Shown here: positions 31,936 to 42,425 of the stretch, one piece after another
Position numbering within the stretch: position 1 is the first letter of the stretch
Layout: each line of letters starts with the position of its first letter
From: Bathynomus jamesi
Lineage: Eukaryota > Arthropoda > Malacostraca > Isopoda > Cirolanidae
Assembly: GCA_023014485.1 (NCBI GenBank)
Contig: JAJOZX010001731.1
Location: forward strand, 668,001-732,000
Reading direction: 5' to 3'
DNA: 64,000 bases
Program-made: the position numbers and the translations under genes
The notes under the pieces: model-generated
What the model was told of the DNA's origin: nothing
The model's input: only the letters and a program-made list of their open reading frames with translations
Database searches by the model: none

Positions 31936-32262
31936 TAGTGCAGTGGTGAGCATCGCTAACTCCAACCCACCCGCCCGGGTTCGATTTCTGGTGAGAGCAG
32001 GCGGCGCGCAACTTACCCAGCTGTTTATCCTTCCATAAAAATACATTAGTAGATAAATGGGTACCCTAGGTGACCAAGTGATTAAGACGTCAGGCTGCTG
32101 ATTGAGAGGTCGGGAGATCAAGTCCGGGGACGGACTTTATAGTTTCTGACCACCTGTGTTGGGTCGTAGACTTGTGGTTCAGAGTCCACGTTAAGCTGTG
32201 GGTCGAAGGTGGAGCATCACGCTACCTTTGTCAGAATGAACAATTCGGGCGGAAGAAAAACT
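31936..32262 (+). mobile_element. SINE with two tRNA-like units, copy 1a
   Basis: The first unit has RNA polymerase III A box TAGTGCAGTGG (31936-31946) and B box GGTTCGATTTC (31978-31988). The second starts at GGTACCCTAGGTGACCAAG and has a degenerate B box near GATCAAGTCC. The shared 3' body GTCAGAATGAACAATTCGGG and CGGAAG leads to a (TG)n(TA)n tail. Related copies lie at 33141, 45729, 46912 and, reversed, 50306. Confidence 0.8.
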
Positions 32263-32263
32263 A

Positions 32264-32322
32264 ATGTGTGTGTGTGTATATATACCGTATACATATACTG
32301 TACATATACCGTATATACACCG

Positions 32323-32350
<28 letters not shown>
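32264..32350. repeat. (TG)n/(TA)n tract, copy 1
   Basis: SINE tail microsatellite grading into the 3' end of an RTE fragment on the other strand. Confidence 0.85.
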
Positions 32351-32353
<3 letters not shown>

Positions 32354-33080
32354 TCTTCTACAGCAGTATTAGTCCCGCACTTGCGCGGGGTCGCTGCTGC
32401 GGATCCTCCTTCTCCACTCTTGTCTATCCTGTACCAGCTCAACATCCAGCTCCCGCTCCCTCAGGTCGTCCCGAACACTGTCCATCCATCTTCTCCGAGG
32501 TCTTCCTCTTCTTCTCCTACCCGGCGGTTCCATATTTAACATCCTGTTTCCTATGTACCCTCCGTCCTTCCTCTTCACGTGTCCGAACCATCGTAGTCTT
32601 GCCTCGTGCACTTTTTCAGATATGCGTCCAACCTTTATTAACTCATTCCTCACTCTATCCCATCTAGTCACTCCACACGACACCTGTAGCTTGTTTTCCA
32701 GAGCCTTCGTCATGGGTACTGTCTCCACATTATTGCTGGTCTCACCACACTCTTGTAAGAGTGTGGTGAGCAGCATTATTATTCCCATTTATATGGGTCG
32801 CTGTTGCGGATACTTCTCCACTCCTCCCTATCCTGCGCCATCTCCTCCGTCAGGTTTTTATCGCTCATGTCCATCCTGATACGATCCTTCCACCTCATCC
32901 TCAGTCTTCCTCTCTTCCTCCTCCCGGGCACTTCCATAGATAACACCCTCCTCCCAACGTAGTTCTCGTCTCTTCTCATTACATGCCCATACCATGCCGT
33001 TCTTCTCTCCTGAGCCTTCTTTGAAATTCCCGTAACTTTCACCACCACCCTGCTCTCTCGTTCCTTATCCTGTCTCTTCT
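32350..33080 (-). pseudogene. Two tandem RTE 3'-end fragments, copy 1
   Basis: The minus strand carries two RTE C-termini in tandem. 33048-32779 reads RRTAWYGHVMRRDENYVGRR, PGRRKRGRLRMRWKDRIR and DREEWRSIRNSDP. 32760-32369 reads ARLRWFGHVKRKDGGYIGNR, RGRPRRRWMDSVRDDL and RQEWRRRIRSSDPAQ. Both are strongly 5'-truncated and differ, so they are two insertions or two subfamilies. An exact inverted CTCACCACACTCTTGTAAGAGTGTGGTGAG at the join suggests a rearrangement or foldback junction. In copy 2 the two read as one open frame. Confidence 0.8.
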
Positions 33081-33091
33081 ATCTACACCCC

Positions 33092-33092
<1 letters not shown>

Positions 33093-33140
<48 letters not shown>
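33093..33140. repeat. (AT)n tract between RTE fragment and SINE, copy 1
   Basis: About 22 AT units bounded by TCGA on both sides. Confidence 0.9.
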
Positions 33141-33141
<1 letters not shown>

Positions 33142-33371
33142 GACCCGACGGCAGCTGGCGCGCAGCAAAACACAGCTGTTCATCCTTCCACACAATAAAG
33201 AAAGTGGTTGGTAGATAAATGGGTACCCTAGGTGGCATAGTGGTTAAAGACACTGGGCTGCTGATGGGGCATGGTTCGGATTCCACGTTAAACTGTAGGT
33301 CTAAGGTGGAGTGAAAAGCTTGACCTTCGTCAGAATGAACAATTCGGGCGGAAGCTAACCAAAGGTTATAT
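33141..33371 (+). mobile_element. SINE, copy 1b (5'-truncated first tRNA unit)
   Basis: Starts GAGACCCGACGGCAGCTGG, downstream of the first B box. The second tRNA-like unit has A box TGGCATAGTGG and B box GGTTCGGATTCC (one extra base). The body AGAATGAACAATTCGGGCGG and a ACCAAAGGTT end precede (TA)n. Confidence 0.83.
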
Positions 33372-33397
33372 ATATATATATATATATATACTGTACG

Positions 33398-33478
<81 letters not shown>

Positions 33479-33520
33479 AAGGTTTTATATATATATATAT
33501 TCCTTCGTGGTTTTATTCAT

Positions 33521-33553
<33 letters not shown>

Positions 33554-33690
33554 GGTTTGCCCAAAAGTTCGCGCAAAGAAAATCCATCCTGCCCATATAA
33601 GACAGGTGAATGACAAAAGAAAAAGTAATAAACATCACGCCACTAAGCGTAAAAGGAATATATATATATATATATATATATATGAAAATT
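33372..33690. repeat. (TA)n/(CA)n cluster with Penelope terminal snippet, copy 1
   Basis: Several (TA)n and one (CA)n tract. At ~33503 TTCGTGGTTTTATTCATCAT occurs, the inverse of the Penelope terminal motif at ~33722. A short unique stretch (33552-33655) shows no gene. Confidence 0.75.
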
Positions 33691-33694
33691 ATTT

Positions 33695-34075
33695 CACGAA
33701 AGTGACACGTGAAAAATATTTATGATGAATAAAATCACGAAGGGAAAAAGAAACACAAAGTGGTGCTCAAGCGCTTTCGTCTAATGACATCCTCAGGAAC
33801 ACTGGAGTGAAAGGAGAGTTCAAGGCAATATATAGGTTACAAAAATAAACATATATATATATATATATAGTAAGTATAGAAAAAATTGTGGGAGGAGCAA
33901 ACACATTTTTATGGAAAAATGACACTTTTAGCACTAAATTCAACATAAATTCAAATGGCTTGTTTATGAAACAGGTCACAAAAGAATAAAGAAATAAAAA
34001 TAAACCTAAATATAAATTGGAAAAAATTACAAAATAATGCCTTAGTGATATATACGTCACAGCCTAAATAACCAT
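33695..34075 (-). mobile_element. Penelope-like element 3' end, truncated by duplication, copy 1
   Basis: Identical in layout to 47450-47830, the 3' terminal region of the Penelope element. It begins outside with ATGATGAATAAAATCACGAA and holds the hammerhead motif. The rest is cut at the duplication junction. Confidence 0.82.
33763..33802 (-). ncRNA. Hammerhead ribozyme candidate, copy 1
   Basis: The minus strand gives stem I GUGUUC paired with GAGCAC (one G-U), core CUGAGGA (CUGANGA), stem II GUC/GAC with loop AUUA and one bulged U, core GAA, and stem III AGC/GCU with no loop. Cleavage triplet CUU lies directly before stem I. Very short stem III is known for hammerheads in Penelope-like elements, which act best as dimers. 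Activity is not shown. Confidence 0.72.
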
Positions 34076-34079
34076 TACG
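34076..34079 (+). other. Duplication junction with 4-base filler
   Basis: The junction reads AACCAT-TACG-AAACTATTACG. TACG belongs to neither parent at that point (AACCATAGAG at the end of copy 2, TCAAAACTATTACG at the start of copy 1) but matches the adjacent ATTACG, so it may be templated filler. Confidence 0.75.
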
Positions 34080-35020
34080 AAACTATTACGAAATGATCAA
34101 CTGGCAAACGGCTGAGGTGACCGAACCCCCCGTTACAAAAACAATACCTGATACCCGAATAAAAGAGTTTGTTGAGACGGGAGACCAGCCTGATGGACTG
34201 ATCCCACTATTCCCTTGTCATACTCAAGCAGTCGAGAGACTCATCAAATTAGTAACCGAAGCCTCTGCCAGTGTAAGTGGAATAGAAGAGAGGGACGGAT
34301 TCATCCGCTCCCGTCTTCACTCCCGAACAAAAATTCCACGATTTGATTCTAAGAAAGATTACCGTATGTAAATCGACATGCAGCCAAAGGAAGGGTGTTT
34401 GGGGCTGGATAGGGTGGAACTCGACGTACAGCCACCTCCTCGTGGTGAGTTCTGGGTTGCTAATTTTATAAAATTAGCAAGCGAGGAGCTGTACTTAGTA
34501 CTTATCGTACTTATATCATCGCATTAACGTAATTATAATCCACATTTAGACTTTTCTTGGGGACAGAAGATATTACTCTAGAGTCATCAAATTTTGCGTG
34601 TGTGTTATTTCTTGTCTAAGCAACGATATAAATGCTATGGGAAATATATAAATGCATTATTTAAGACAAAGAGCCGATCTGAAAATATGTATATAAATTA
34701 CCTATTTTTTCAACATTTGACGTTGTTGCCGGGGGCAAAAGATATTAACGTAGGACAACGCGCTTGGAAAAACGATCATATGTCTTTTTCATCGAATTTA
34801 TAGTTATTAGGAATAATTTTGATGCATATTGAAATATTTTAAAAATTATAAGAAAAATACGTTTTTGACTACTAAAATATGATTTTCATCGCTCTGCCGG
34901 GGGCAGAAGATGATTACCTATTAAGCTAAGATTTTGCAGAGGCTATTTTCTCATGCATGCGCAAGTGTTTGTCTCTATTAGAATATGGAAATCGAAAAAA
35001 ATGTAAAATCGATCCACCCT
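34080..35020 (+). mobile_element. Transposon 3' end (transposase C-terminus and right TIR), copy 2
   Basis: 34080-34371 encodes the last ~96 residues of the 745-residue transposase (MINWQTAEV to KDYRM) with no start. The TIR at ~34576-35020 is complete. With no left TIR and no transposase start, this half copy cannot be mobile by itself. Confidence 0.92.
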
Positions 35021-36676
35021 AAATTGGTGAAGTCCTCACTGATAAAAGCGAGTTGGCCGCATGCTAGAACGAATACTTTGGACAGCTTTTGAATAACGAG
35101 AACAAATATCATGAGGTGAGACGGGAGGAACGGGTAAATCATGAGGAGCATGAGGGGGACAGAGATCACTAGAGAGGAGGTTATTCAAGCACTATAGTGG
35201 ATGAAGAATAATAACGCTCCCGGGCCGGATGCAATTGTCACAGAAACACTAAAAGCAGCTGGTGATCCTGCTGTGAACCGGCTGCTAAGCTTTTCCCGGG
35301 TAGTGTGGTCGCAGGGAATTGTACTGGCAGAATGGGGCAGAGCAATTATATGTCCTATATATAAAAAGAAGGGAAGTGAGCAGGAATGTCAAAACTACCG
35401 TGGCATATCTTTGATGTGTCATGTGAAGAAAATATTTGAAAGGATTTTGGAACATTGAATACGAAACATACTGGAACCTGGGTTACTGGAGTATCAATGT
35501 GGCTTTCGTGCAGGCAGGAGTACTATAGATCAAATTTCAGCCATAAGACAATATCTTGAGAAGAGCCGAGAATTCAATTTGGACCGCTTCATATGTTTTT
35601 TGGATCTGGAGAAGGCATTTGATAGTGTGCCCAGGGAGAAGCTGTGGGTGGATTTGAGTGAGAGAATGCCACCGAAACTTCTGAGAGCAGTAATGAGCAC
35701 CTATAGGGTCTCCCAGAGCACGGTGGTGGGATCGGAGGAGTGGTTTGATGTAAGTACAGGAGTTAAACAAGGGAGTGTTCTGTCACCCATTTTATTTATT
35801 GCCTACATCAACAGGGTTATGGAACACATAACTGAGGAAATTGAAGAGGCAATGGAAATTTTGGATATGCTGATGATGTGGCTGTTGGAACTAACACAGC
35901 ACAATCCCTGGAGAGAATTATGCAGAGGTGGGATGATAGATTGAGGGAGTATGGACTGAAACTGAATTATGATAAAACTGAATATATGGTGTAACGAGGG
36001 GAGCGAACGAGGATGGAATCTTTGTTGGGGGAAGGGAAATGAAAAAGACGGACACATTTAAATACCTTTGTAGTGTGATAGCAAATCATGCGGATATGGA
36101 TGTAGAGGTGAATGAAAGAATTGCGAAATATAGCAGAAATGTTTCCTTCCTGTACCCCTTATTGAAAGACCAAAACATCCCTAAAAAGGTAATGACGCAT
36201 ATATACTCAACAATATTGAAACCAATCTTATTATACAGCAGCGAGACTTGGGCCCTAACCACAAGGACGAGGGGAAAACTGCAAGCAACTGAAATGAGGG
36301 TCCTGAGATTGATGGAAGGAGTCAGTAGATTGGATAAAATAAGGAACACTGAATTAAGAAGGCGGTTGGGTGTAACTTCGGTTAATGAGAATATTGAGAG
36401 GAACCAACTGAGATGGTACGGGCATGTCCAACGAATGCCGATGGAAAGGACAGCAAGAAGAATGCTGGAATGGGCCTCTCAAAACAGAAGACCAGTTGGA
36501 AGACCCAAGATCCGATGGATGGATAACATCAAGAGTACTGTCGAGAAGTGTGGAGTCAGTCTCCAACGGACAAACTTGATGTGTGGAGATCGTCAGGCAT
36601 GGAGGAGTCTCGTCCGAGGGCTCCCAACTGACAGACCGCTTTAGGTCTATCAGGCGCCTTGTAAGAAAGGTAAGAA
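35021..36676 (+). pseudogene. RTE reverse transcriptase, copy 2
   Basis: Duplicate of 21309-22965 with small changes: GDPAVN for DDPAVN, GIVLAEWG for GIVPAEWG, STVEKCG for SAVEKCG. Loss of one T at ~35864 (GGAAATTTTGG against GGAAATTTTTGG) shifts the frame and destroys the YADD catalytic motif that copy 1 keeps. No endonuclease lies upstream, because the duplication starts inside the nested transposon. Confidence 0.88.
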
Positions 36677-37336
36677 ATGGGGAAAGAATTTATAGGCCGC
36701 GATTTTCAGAACATGCTGACAGAGTTTAATATCAGTTACTACACTAGCAATTTTATACATAAGGCCTTTTTAGCTGAAATAGTTCAGCATACCATAAAGG
36801 AACGCACGCATCGCTATTTTACACATAAAAACATACAGATATATAAACATTCTGGGATCATTGGCCTCATCATACAACCGTTCACGCCACTGCACGATTG
36901 GCACAACAGCTAACGAAGTTTTAGAAGGAGGTACGCGCACAGAGCCTAATGTGAGAAGAGATGGAACATCGCCACCACACTCTACACGTTTCAAAATCAT
37001 TGATTATGTAATGCTATCGCGTTCGCGAAATAAATTAGCGAAGGGATTTGAGCAAGGATGAACACGTGAGTTTTTAAAGTTAGTGCTATGAGACCTAAAG
37101 GCGAGATAATGATGTATTACGTTGAAGATTTGAATGGGGAGGAAATCGCAGGAGTCTTTTACCGCGAGGAGTTGCAGAAAGTGGCATTTAATTTAGGAAA
37201 AAATGTGTTTAAAATTGGAAAAATTTTAGGCAGCAAAGGTTCAAGAAATAGAAAGATGTCCCTTTTGAAGCGGCTAGGATACCCAGAAAGCTTCAATACC
37301 TATATAAAAGCTGCTGAATTAATGAAGCTTAAATAG
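36677..37336 (+). pseudogene. Polinton integrase C-terminal part, copy 2
   Basis: Duplicate of 22966-23626. It differs by a single base deletion in a T run (GTGAGTTTTTAAAG against GTGAGATTTTTAAAG). The chromodomain-like tail 37088-37336 is unchanged. Confidence 0.83.
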
Positions 37337-37344
37337 TATGCAAC

Positions 37345-40265
37345 ATGGCGCCTAACCACTTCTATGTCACACTCCCGTCCTCTTCTTCTCTGTCTGTACA
37401 TCCTAACAACACCCTGACCCAGTGGCGTACTAAGGGGGTGCGAGGGGGGCAGTCCGCCCCGGGTGACAGCCAGGAGGGGGGTGCCATCGGAAGAGTTGAA
37501 ATACCAGTACAAGTTTTCAAACCAAATGAAAAATTCGCCAAAGTAAGAAACGTAACCTTGTTTCTGGCTCACCAGAATCTTCCTTTTCGTGGTCACAAAG
37601 AGGACATGTCATCAGCAAACAAAGGAAACTTCATGGAATTGGTAGAGTTGCTGTCAAATTATGATCCAATTTTGAAAGAACATTTTGTAAGGATTAAGCA
37701 TTCTATTCCATCTGGGAGGAGAGTGGCTTCGTATTTATCTCCAAAGATTCAGAATGAGTTCATTTGCCTTTTGGGGAATTACGTCAAAGAGAAAATGTGG
37801 CTGATATCAAGAAAGCAAAGTATTTTTGGATTATTTTTGATAGCACCCCTGATGTGTCCCACACTGATCAGATGTGTGAAGTGATCAAATACGTCCATAT
37901 TGAATGTGACAAAGTTGAAGTAAAGGAATCATTCTTGGACTTCTTCCCTATTGCCGGAAAGACTGCTGCTGAGTTCACAGGGGATATCCTGAGACATCTG
38001 GAGAGAGATGGACTGGACATAAACCTGTGCCGTGGTCAAGGATATGACAACGCTGCAACTATGGCTGGGATTCATGGTGGTGTTTGTGCCTTGTGCCTTG
38101 TGCAAATCATTCTCTGAACTTTTGCGGAGTGTACTCATTTGGAAGCGTTTCTTCATGTGTGACTTTTTCTGGAACTTTGGAGAGAGTCTATTCTTCTTTT
38201 CAGTCTCAACTCATCGATGGGAAGTGCTGATGGAGAATGTAGGCATGACTGTCGAAAGACTTTCCCAGAAAAGATGGAGTGCTTATTATGACGCTGTGAA
38301 ACCAGTGAAGGCAAATTTTGAAAAGCTGACCTCAACCCTTGAAGTACTGTAATGTGCGATCCCAAAGAAAATGTGGACACAAGATGATCAGCTCAGATTT
38401 TGCTGTCTGCTGTATGTGATTTCTCTTTTTGAGTTAACTTTCTTTCTGGTGTGAAGTCCTGGAAGAAATTAATCTCACACAAAAGTGTTTGCCAACAGTT
38501 GGAATCAGCCTTGAAAAGTGCATTGTGAAGCCAAGCTCTAAAACTGTTTCTTGAAGATCAGCGCAATGAATTGTGGAGAGGGCCATTCATTATGCAACTA
38601 CAAAGTGTGAGAAAATGGACATTTCTATGGAGAGAAGAGGGAGAGTAAAGCTCTGAAAAAGGATGCCAGGAGAGATGGCAAAGGATGCTGGTCTCACCTT
38701 GCCAGAAGAAGTAAAAAGGGTTATGTTTGAATGTCTTGATCGCTTTCATCAAGAATTGGAGATTCGTTCTAAGGTAATGGATCAAATTTTGTCAATCGTC
38801 GCTGTTATTCAGCCAAACACTTTGGTTGTTGCAACAGAAGAAGAACTTCGAAAGTATATTCCAAATTTGACTCAGATTTCGATGAATTCTCTGATGAAGA
38901 TATCAGTTTGGAAATTGGACGACTTCGGAGGCATTTGGAAGCTGCCAAAATCAGCGTTGAAGAGGCAAAGAAATGGACAGCATTGCAGTTTCTGGAGTTT
39001 ATTGTGAAATGGGATTTTTGTGAATTTTTGCCAAGCTTGTCACTGTGTTTGAGATTCTTTTTGACTGTCTGCGTGTCTATTGCTTCATGTGAAAGAAGTT
39101 TTACCAAATTTAAATTGATAAAAAATTTCTTTCGCTCGACCTTGAGTCAGACAAGATTGACAAATCTGGCTTTACTTTCAATTGAACATGAATATACAAA
39201 GAAGATGAATTTGATGAGGTCATTGATTAATTTGCAGAAATTAAGGCTCGAAAACAGAGACTGTGAATCCTCTCTATTTACCTTTGAAGAATAGGCTGAG
39301 CGTTGAGACTGGATTTCCTGTGTTTTTTGTATAAAATAAAATGAAATATTACCTGTTCACTGAATTTTTAATGTCCTGCATTTTTCTTATTTCCAATTTG
39401 CTTATGACAGTACTGTACTGTTTAAAAATCTACTTGCAAACATAATATATTTTTCTGTGTGTTTACATTTTAAAATTATTTATGGGGGAGGTGCCAAATA
39501 CTTTAGGTACGCCCCTGCCCTGACCAACTTTGTAACAGAACTCCATGGGCCCGTTGAATTGGAACGTGATTCGTACGAAGTTGGTGTTTGTGAATTCCAG
39601 TTAGCCACCAAATTTTTAACTCTTGAAAATGATCAGATCATATTTCTGATCCTTAGAAGAGTTGATGAGTGTGAAAAATTAGGCATAACCTTAGACAACA
39701 CTATGCGATCAGTCCTGTTCGGTGGGGTACAGTACAAGAGTACAAATGTGACACTAGGAATCGGTCATTGTGACACAGCGACGGGCATTGTGACGGGTTT
39801 AAACAAGAGTCTTGAAAAGTCGTACCTGACAAACGACTTACTTTTTGAAGTCGTAAACATAGACACGCACGTTGAAGTTAAAAGCAACGCTTCGTAGAAA
39901 TATTAAAGACAAAGAGCTGTTCACAATTGTGGCCGAGGGTCGATATATGTAGTGCAGCCCTCCAAAGAGACACCTTTCACGAGGCACAACATGACTTTTC
40001 CAGCTTAATGTATCAGTTGAAATTGGAGAAATTGGGTGAAAGCTATCCATCCCCAGACATGTGCTATATTTACAGCAATATCGGGGAGCATCAATTTGTT
40101 GGGGACACCCAGGCGCGCCTGCTGCTCATTGTACACATTCCCAACCATAGAGGGAAGAGTTTGAGCATTACATGTGACAAGCCCCGTTATGTGAATGTTG
40201 CGACTAATCTATTAACCAATACCTCAATATATATAAGAACGATTGAGGGAAATAATTTCCAATAA
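37345..40265 (+). pseudogene. Polinton structural-type gene split by hAT, copy 2
   Basis: Duplicate of 23635-26558. Here one G fewer near 37438 lets the gene's first codons read through into the hAT as one 179-residue frame (37345-37884), a chance fusion. Four extra bases (ATGT) near 39945 distinguish the second piece from copy 1. Confidence 0.6.
37420..39517 (+). mobile_element. hAT transposon, copy 2
   Basis: Same insertion as 23710-25814, with target duplications CCCTGACC at 37412-37419 and 39518-39525. The transposase remnant (37437-39294) has extra one- and two-base losses, for example in GATTTTCGATG (now GATTTCGATG). The SIASCERSFTKFKL region is intact at 39080-39140. Confidence 0.9.
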
Positions 40266-40281
40266 ATACATTACGTGATTC

Positions 40282-40332
40282 AATTATATGTATACCAAAT
40301 GGCTGGTTACGCATTCTAAACCGACTGACGGA
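40282..40332 (-). repeat. Polinton right inverted end, copy 2
   Basis: Duplicate of 26575-26625; no left partner nearby. Confidence 0.85.
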
Positions 40333-41190
40333 CATGCTGAATTAAAGCGAACTTCCAGCAGGAAGGAAAAGTATCAGATGAAAGACAAAGACGAAAGAGT
40401 TTGCCAGGCCTGGGTGTCATCACAGAGGGACAGTTCTTGAGAACAACAGGAGGTACACCATTATGACCGTACGCCTTCCTGGAGGTGACCCCAGACAGGT
40501 CAGGAAGAACATCATTGGAAGAGTTCTAGTTTCAGACATAATTATGTCGGTGGAAGGAGGAGACGGAGGAGCAGCACCGGATTCGTTCAGGGTTGAGTTG
40601 GAGGCGAAAGTTCGAAAGAAGAGCTCAGCTTTGTGAAGAGAAGAATGGTAACTAAGCCAGAAGGGAAAAGGAGGAGGGGAGAGGAAGAACATGTAAAGTT
40701 GTTGGAGAGTTTCTTAACTAGACGCCTGAAAGAGAGAGAAGATTTTCACAATTTTGTGGATATTCCCCCCTGGCCACTCCTTCCTGTATAAAAAAAGTAG
40801 GTTGGAATGGAGGATGTTTTTAGAGGTATGTAAGTTCGGGACTATCTCCTTTATTTTGACAAAGCCTGGAACCACCACCACCACGCATGGCGTTTGAATG
40901 AATTTTTCTTTTGGACGTCTCGAAGAACAGATTTTGCACGATTCCGGGCACAAATATGAGCAAGGAGATGGATGGCGACGGTACTTTCTGAAAAACTCCT
41001 CTCTGTTGCTGTAAGCATTAGAACAAGTAAAGTTAAACCAAAGTTTTTTTCCAATTAGTAGTAGGAATAGAATATGGAATGTATAAAATTAACATATCTT
41101 GTTAAAATGTATTTTGCCTTTAATCAACGCTTGTTAACCATGTGCTAATCTCTTTTTATTTATCTGTTCCGTTGTACATATGTATATATT
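40333..41190. other. Unassigned sequence right of Polinton, copy 2
   Basis: Duplicate of 26626-27480, with no recognised gene; a few one-base differences change all the short open frames, which argues against coding. Confidence 0.45.
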
Positions 41191-41225
41191 TCGTCATCTC
41201 GCCTTCTCAATTCCCTGACGAGGTG

Positions 41226-41468
41226 TACTGCTGAATACACGAAAGGACTTGGAATCATTTCTTCTTTTTCCTCGTGGGCTTGCCTCAATGCCTCATTCAT
41301 TCATTTCATGTTTTTAAGTGTGAAATTCATTCAAAAGAAATGTAAGTTAGGTTAGGTTCAGTTAAGATATGTTGGGAATGAGACATTTCCTTAAGATAAA
41401 ATTTGTAAATGATTGATTTGCTAAGTTTCGTAAGAAATCTGTAGTTGTCCGCCAAACCGAAAAGATGC

Positions 41469-41513
<45 letters not shown>

Positions 41514-41750
41514 TTTCGGTTTGGCGGACAACTACAGATTTTTTACGAAACTTAGCAAATCAATCATTTACAAATTTTATCTTAAGGAAATGTCTCATTC
41601 CCAACGTATCTTAACTGAACCTAACCTAACTTACATTTCTTTTGAATGAATTTCACACTTAAAAACATGAAATGAATGAATGAGGCATTGAGGCAAGCCC
41701 ACAAAGAAAAAGAAGAAATGATTCCAAGTCCTTTCGTGTATTCAGCAGTA
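41226..41750. repeat. Complete foldback element, copy 2
   Basis: Arms of ~241 bp (41226-41466 and 41510-41750) in perfect or near-perfect inverse register, joined by an (AT)n loop. Inner arm ends are GTTTGGCGG/CCGCCAAAC and CCGAAAAGAT. This is the ancestral form; copy 1 has lost the centre. It could be a MITE or foldback transposon. No target duplication was identified because (TA)n follows. Confidence 0.9.
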
Positions 41751-41779
41751 TATATATATATATATATATATATGTGTAT

Positions 41780-41831
<52 letters not shown>

Positions 41832-42071
41832 TACTGTATATATATATATATGTATATATAAGATTCATGACAATGACTCTTACACCTTAAGTAATTTAGA
41901 CTCCTAAAATTCTAGCTTGATCCTCCCTCTTAAAGAAATTTGCTGATGTCAAACTAAAAATGAAATAAATGTAAAAGTAAGATACTTTTAAAACTAGACG
42001 TAATTATAAATTATATAATTTTAAATAGTCTCAAGTCTACACCCTCACTACGTCGTAGTCATATGTTAAGT

Positions 42072-42102
<31 letters not shown>

Positions 42103-42108
42103 CATGGG
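41751..42108. repeat. (TA)n and (CA)n microsatellites, copy 2
   Basis: Duplicate of 27943-28310 with fewer TA repeats (~41751-41862) and the same (CA)n at ~42071-42098. Confidence 0.9.
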
Positions 42109-42425
42109 TGCTCATATGTATCATAGCCAGATCTAGGGCGTGGGTCGACCACGTCTGGAACCCCCCCCCCTCAATTTCTTGCAAGAGCCCTTTTTCAGTG
42201 CAAGAGCCCTATTTGAATGATGTGTATGCCTCTGAAAACAAATTTTGTTTTTAAAAATAGATCATGATTATTTTATTCAAATTCTATTTTCAATCTTTAT
42301 CCGTATACATTGTACTTCCAAATTTGTAGTTCTAATGGCTTTCATAGGTACCCTTAGCACTGGTGCAGCCATATCACTATTTTCATCTTCCTCAAAAGCA
42401 GCAGTGCTACCGCTACATCACACTA

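Larger units (their letters stand above)
20369..34075 (+). repeat. Tandem segmental duplication, copy 1 (13.7 kb)
   Basis: Base 20369 (AAACTATTACGAAATG, inside the transposase gene) to 34075 (TAAATAACCAT, in the Penelope 3' region) is repeated at 34080-47830 in the same order and orientation. Alignment by eye shows only scattered substitutions, homopolymer and microsatellite length changes, and one ~100-base gap. The left boundary is the native one, since the full transposase lies here. Confidence 0.95.

Noticed and set aside
33220..33300. Functional tRNA gene
   Set aside because: A and B boxes are present, but no full cloverleaf or anticodon stem is evident, and the unit recurs as part of a SINE with a fixed body and tail.
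37345..37884. A 179-residue fusion of Polinton structural protein and hAT transposase
   Set aside because: A one-base loss in a G run joins the frames in copy 2 only; the exact hAT target duplication shows two unrelated genes.
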